Source: Verrucomicrobiota bacterium (GTDB lineage Bacteria > Verrucomicrobiota > Verrucomicrobiia > Verrucomicrobiales > DEV007). From it: a stretch of 8,335 bases of DNA. The stretch is from the NCBI GenBank assembly GCA_020629815.1, contig JAHDCN010000008.1, positions 18,126 to 26,460 on the forward strand, given 5' to 3'. Below the pieces are notes generated by a model. That model was not told the DNA's origin and did no database searches. It was given only the letters and a program-made list of their open reading frames with translations. Made by a program: the position numbers and the translations under genes. This document shows positions 5,602 to 8,335 of the stretch, piece after piece; within the stretch, counting starts at the first letter, position 1, and each line of letters starts with the position of its first letter.

Positions 5602-7427
5602 TCGCTTGTTGTGATCAGCTCAGTTTTGATTGTTACGTTTACGTCTTCGTCTGTGCCCAACAATTCACCGGATAGACGGGAGACCTCTGCAGCCAATGAC
5701 GGCGGCGGCGCTTGTGCTGCTTCGAGACGAAAACGAACTGCCGGATTCTCTCCACGCTGAATGTCGGTGACCTCGATTTCCTGATGTGTGATACCTGCGC
5801 GCTGGAGCTCTTCCTTCATCGCCTCCACCAATGCCAGCCGATCCTGTTCTCCACTTGGCAGTTCTTCGGCAGCTTTCGAAAGCAAAACGGTACTAAGCGG
5901 AACAAGTAGAAGCCCTAACGCCATCAACAAAACAATGAAGGTTCGATGAGCCCAGAGTTTTTTGGTTCCGAGTTGACCGCGAATTCCGATAAGGAAAAAG
6001 GTCAGTGCCGAAGACAGAATAATCGCGACTACGTTGGTGCCGAACAAAAGTGCTGCACCACTGGCGTTAGAAAATTCGCGGAGTGCCAACGAAATTCCCA
6101 CTGTTGCGATCGGAGGCACGAGTGCCGCAGCAATGGCCACGCCTGCCAGAGCCGAGGACAGGCCGGGACGAGCGACGCAGTAGCTGGCGGCTATACCGGA
6201 AATCGCAGCGACTCCGAAATCGAGAAGATTGGGCCCACCGCGGGCAGCCAGCTCATTGGTGAGCGCTGAGATCGGAGCCATAAAGCCAAATAAGGTTCCG
6301 ACAACCAGCGCAGCGAGAAATCCAAAGCAAATCGATTTCAGGCAGCTTCGCATTAACGGCAGGTTCCCTTGAACCAGCGAGAGGCCGCTTCCCAGCAATG
6401 GGGTCATTAGGGGTGCAACAAGCATCGCTCCGATTACTACGGCCGGGCTGTTTTGCATAAGGCCGAGCGACGCAATCCCGGTTGAGAGCAGCATGAGTAG
6501 AACAAAGTCAAAGCTCCAGGTGGACTGAGTTTGCAATCGATCAAACAGGGCAACGCGAGATTCCCGGTCCAGCTGAGGAATTTTGACGGTAAGGAACCGT
6601 TCCATTTTGTCCCGCATCCGATGCTGGACAGGTCGTTTCCGACGGATCACTGCAACCGTTGGGGACTCATCTCCCGCCATCAAATCGTGCGGAAGAACTC
6701 CAAAGAGTTTTCGTTTTACCGAAAGACTGTTGGAGGCGCCGAGTAAAATAAGATCGAATGGTTTTTCCTGAACTGTCTCTGCTATTGCTTTTCCGACTTC
6801 ATTACTGACACGGACTTTTCGATCGACATGCTCGGTGTCATTTTTATCCACCCCTGCCTGATCCAGAACGCGGTCGAGAATTCGCATACCGACAGCTTGT
6901 CCATCCTCTTCACCAATATCGGCCTCGACAAAGAGAGGCGTGATCTGACCGCCAAATCGACGGGCTATGCGGCTCCCCAACTTAAGGGCAACCGTAGAGT
7001 GGGGACCACCAGCGGAGGGAACCAATACATTGTCGCTTTCTTGAACGGGACGCTTACTGAGCCGGATCAAAATGGTATTGCATACGGCTTTTTCAAAAAC
7101 CTTTCGGTGAATCTGCAGCACCGACTCACCCAAGCCCACTGCCCGATTCTGTCCCAAAAGGAGTATGTCGGGTGCAAGCTCTCTGACTTGCTCAAGAAGT
7201 TCCGGTTCGGAATATTTTCCTTCGAAAAGATGAATCGAAATCTCAGAAAGAACAGGGTGACCTTCATCCTTCCAAGACTTGATGTGACGGTGAAAATCCT
7301 CTTCCGGAGTCTCTTCCGTTCTCACGAGGATCAGCTCTTCTTCATCGGAAGCTAACGCAAACAGAATCCCCCAGCGAATCAGCCCTTCGGCTTCTGAAGG
7401 CGATGTGATGAATGTCGCAACTGCCAT
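5580..7427 (-). CDS. Universal-stress domains fused to a DUF389 membrane domain
   Basis: A 615-aa inner-membrane protein in three parts. Residues 1-125 and 132-263 are two tandem Usp-like alpha/beta units. The second has VLVPSAGGPHSTVALKLG and ends FDLILLGASNSLSVKRKLFGVLPHDL with VAVIR, which resembles the nucleotide loop of the family although the glycine spacing is irregular. Residues 305-516 are a seven-helix DUF389 (TIGR00341-type) domain with SPAVVIGAMLVAPLMTPLLGSGLSLVQGN and GVAIAAALVPPIATVGISLA. Residues 517-615 form a soluble alpha/beta tail. The linker from 264 to 300 is basic and could be an interfacial helix. Function is unknown; such fusions are usually read as nucleotide-sensing membrane proteins. 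The start lies 3 bp after the lipoprotein stop, pointing to translational coupling, with a short GAG box close to the ATG. Confidence 0.93.
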   Translation of the reverse strand: MAVATFITSPSEAEGLIRWGILFALASDEEELILVRTEETPEEDFHRHIKSWKDEGHPVLSEISIHLFEGKYSEPELLEQVRELAPDILLLGQNRAVGLGESVLQIHRKVFEKAVCNTILIRLSKRPVQESDNVLVPSAGGPHSTVALKLGSRIARRFGGQITPLFVEADIGEEDGQAVGMRILDRVLDQAGVDKNDTEHVDRKVRVSNEVGKAIAETVQEKPFDLILLGASNSLSVKRKLFGVLPHDLMAGDESPTVAVIRRKRPVQHRMRDKMERFLTVKIPQLDRESRVALFDRLQTQSTWSFDFVLLMLLSTGIASLGLMQNSPAVVIGAMLVAPLMTPLLGSGLSLVQGNLPLMRSCLKSICFGFLAALVVGTLFGFMAPISALTNELAARGGPNLLDFGVAAISGIAASYCVARPGLSSALAGVAIAAALVPPIATVGISLALREFSNASGAALLFGTNVVAIILSSALTFFLIGIRGQLGTKKLWAHRTFIVLLMALGLLLVPLSTVLLSKAAEELPSGEQDRLALVEAMKEELQRAGITHQEIEVTDIQRGENPAVRFRLEAAQAPPPSLAAEVSRLSGELLGTDEDVNVTIKTELITTSDPTGLGQ

Positions 7428-7430
7428 ATC

Positions 7431-8318
7431 TCACGGGAATTGTACCGTTATTTCCGGTTTGGTTTCGTAGACCACGGATTCCACTTCACGAAAAGCTTCG
7501 GCCAGTATTTGATTGGTCATTGCGTCGGGATTTGCGCCGCTTTGATCGACATAGCGTAGAAAATCAGGATCAAGCAGCATACCTCCGACATCTGCATCGC
7601 TAAGGACCAGAAGGTTGCCTTTTTGATGGGTTGCGTCGGTTGTGGCGATCCCGGGGTCTACCCTTACGAAATGTCCGATCCGCATACCTGCTGCCATAGG
7701 AGCAATCTGGCGAATTCGATCAGAAGGTTTCATGCCTTTCTGTTCTAAACGAACAGCATCTTCTTTTTTTACGAAATCTTTCGCAGCTTCTTCGGCCAGT
7801 GTGGAACGAACGATTAGTTTTCCCTCAATCATTTCAAAATGGATTTCCCCTCCTTTCTGCGGGGCACGACGTTTGTTGCTGGCTGCTGCAAAGGCCTGAA
7901 ACTGCCCGGGAACGGAATCACTGTCGATTTTTACGTCAGCAATATTCTGGAAGCGGTAAACCACTTCGTATCCCTGCCAACCCTGTGCATCTTTTAAAGG
8001 AGTATGGTGAGCATAGGAAACACCAGCTCCAAACGAACTCGCATCGACGGCCAATGAATCTGGATCCGGTGTTTCGACATTCTGCAAAATTGACATTTCC
8101 ACTGCTCCGGGCTCCCCGGTTCTTGCTGCAACCATCTGCATGCGATCAACCAGTTCCAGCATCTTTGGTGAAAACAAATAGCGCGCAAAGATCTCGCCGC
8201 TTCCGTCTTTGCGAACACGGACCACGGTCGAGGATTTTAAGCAGGAGGTCAGCATGCACGCCAAACTCAAAGCCAGCAGTGCAGCAAAGCCTCTTTGGAA
8301 AATACCACGCATCACCAT
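7431..8318 (-). CDS. Uncharacterised lipoprotein, 295 aa
   Basis: An exported lipoprotein of unknown function. The basic N-terminus (RGIFQR), hydrophobic core and LTSC lipobox (Cys26) are clear. The mature part begins with SSTVVRVRKDGSGEIFARYLFSP, a strand-rich 'VxVxxDGSG' opening seen in many secreted lipoproteins. The remainder looks alternately helical and stranded (VVYRFQNIADVKID; GEIHFEMIEGKLIVRSTL; GHFVRVDPGIA) and ends in a short EITVQFP strand. There are no transmembrane helices after the signal and no Cys other than C21 and C26. An in-frame stop at 8328-8330 closes the frame upstream, so the start must be the ATG at 8318, GTG at 8315 or ATG at 8312. The 17 bases before it hold no ribosome-binding site. 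It is followed after 3 bp by the USP-DUF389 gene, so it probably supplies an outer partner of that protein. Confidence 0.9.
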   Translation of the reverse strand: MVMRGIFQRGFAALLALSLACMLTSCLKSSTVVRVRKDGSGEIFARYLFSPKMLELVDRMQMVAARTGEPGAVEMSILQNVETPDPDSLAVDASSFGAGVSYAHHTPLKDAQGWQGYEVVYRFQNIADVKIDSDSVPGQFQAFAAASNKRRAPQKGGEIHFEMIEGKLIVRSTLAEEAAKDFVKKEDAVRLEQKGMKPSDRIRQIAPMAAGMRIGHFVRVDPGIATTDATHQKGNLLVLSDADVGGMLLDPDFLRYVDQSGANPDAMTNQILAEAFREVESVVYETKPEITVQFP

Positions 8319-8335
8319 GGTATTGAATCACAACC

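Noticed and set aside
6828..7355. Plus-strand open frame of 175 codons inside the USP-DUF389 gene
   Set aside because: It is a mirror frame of a confidently recognised coding region and shows no family motifs or start signal.
7799..8326. Plus-strand open frame of 175 codons opposite the lipoprotein gene
   Set aside because: Low-complexity composition, no recognisable motif, and the minus-strand lipoprotein has a clear lipobox and stop-bounded start.
1..8335. CRISPR array, mobile element, tRNA or defence island
   Set aside because: No regular repeat arrays, transposase or integrase motifs, terminal inverted repeats or tRNA-like cloverleaf were found on reading; composition appears even across the window.

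Overview
This 8.3-kb window looks like a stretch of bacterial chromosome with dense coding and short gaps. It holds eight protein genes, seven on the minus strand. No rRNA, tRNA, CRISPR array, insertion sequence, integrase or phage gene is visible. The ilvC cofactor-loop sequence, the style of the secreted and lipoprotein families, and the near absence of Shine-Dalgarno sequences suggest a Gram-negative member of the Planctomycetes-Verrucomicrobia group, most likely Verrucomicrobiota. That placement rests on resemblance only and needs a protein search.

Layout, left to right. Positions 1-950 (minus): biotin synthase bioB, cut by the left edge near its C-terminus. Positions 1011-2579 (minus): a two-gene cassette, reading from the right: a lipoprotein N-acetylmuramoyl-L-alanine amidase, then, 27 bp on, a small secreted protein with a caspase-like His/Cys pattern. 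Positions 2580-2704: a gap with a terminator-like hairpin. Positions 2705-3085 (minus): a glyoxalase I-type VOC enzyme. Positions 3137-3661 (plus): a divergently transcribed secreted protein, the only plus-strand gene. Positions 3679-3720: a strong hairpin acting as terminator for the two genes that converge on it. Positions 3744-4772 (minus): ketol-acid reductoisomerase ilvC. Positions 4831-8318 (minus): a cell-envelope group of a lipoprotein, a universal-stress/DUF389 membrane fusion and a six-helix membrane protein.

Functionally there are two housekeeping biosynthetic genes (biotin; valine/leucine/isoleucine), a methylglyoxal-type detoxification gene, and two clusters of envelope proteins with little assigned function. 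The amidase and caspase-like pair is the best candidate for an undescribed two-component envelope system. The lipoprotein, USP-DUF389 and membrane-protein trio is the second. No known defence, secretion or biosynthetic cluster can be recognised, and most of the window is ordinary chromosome.
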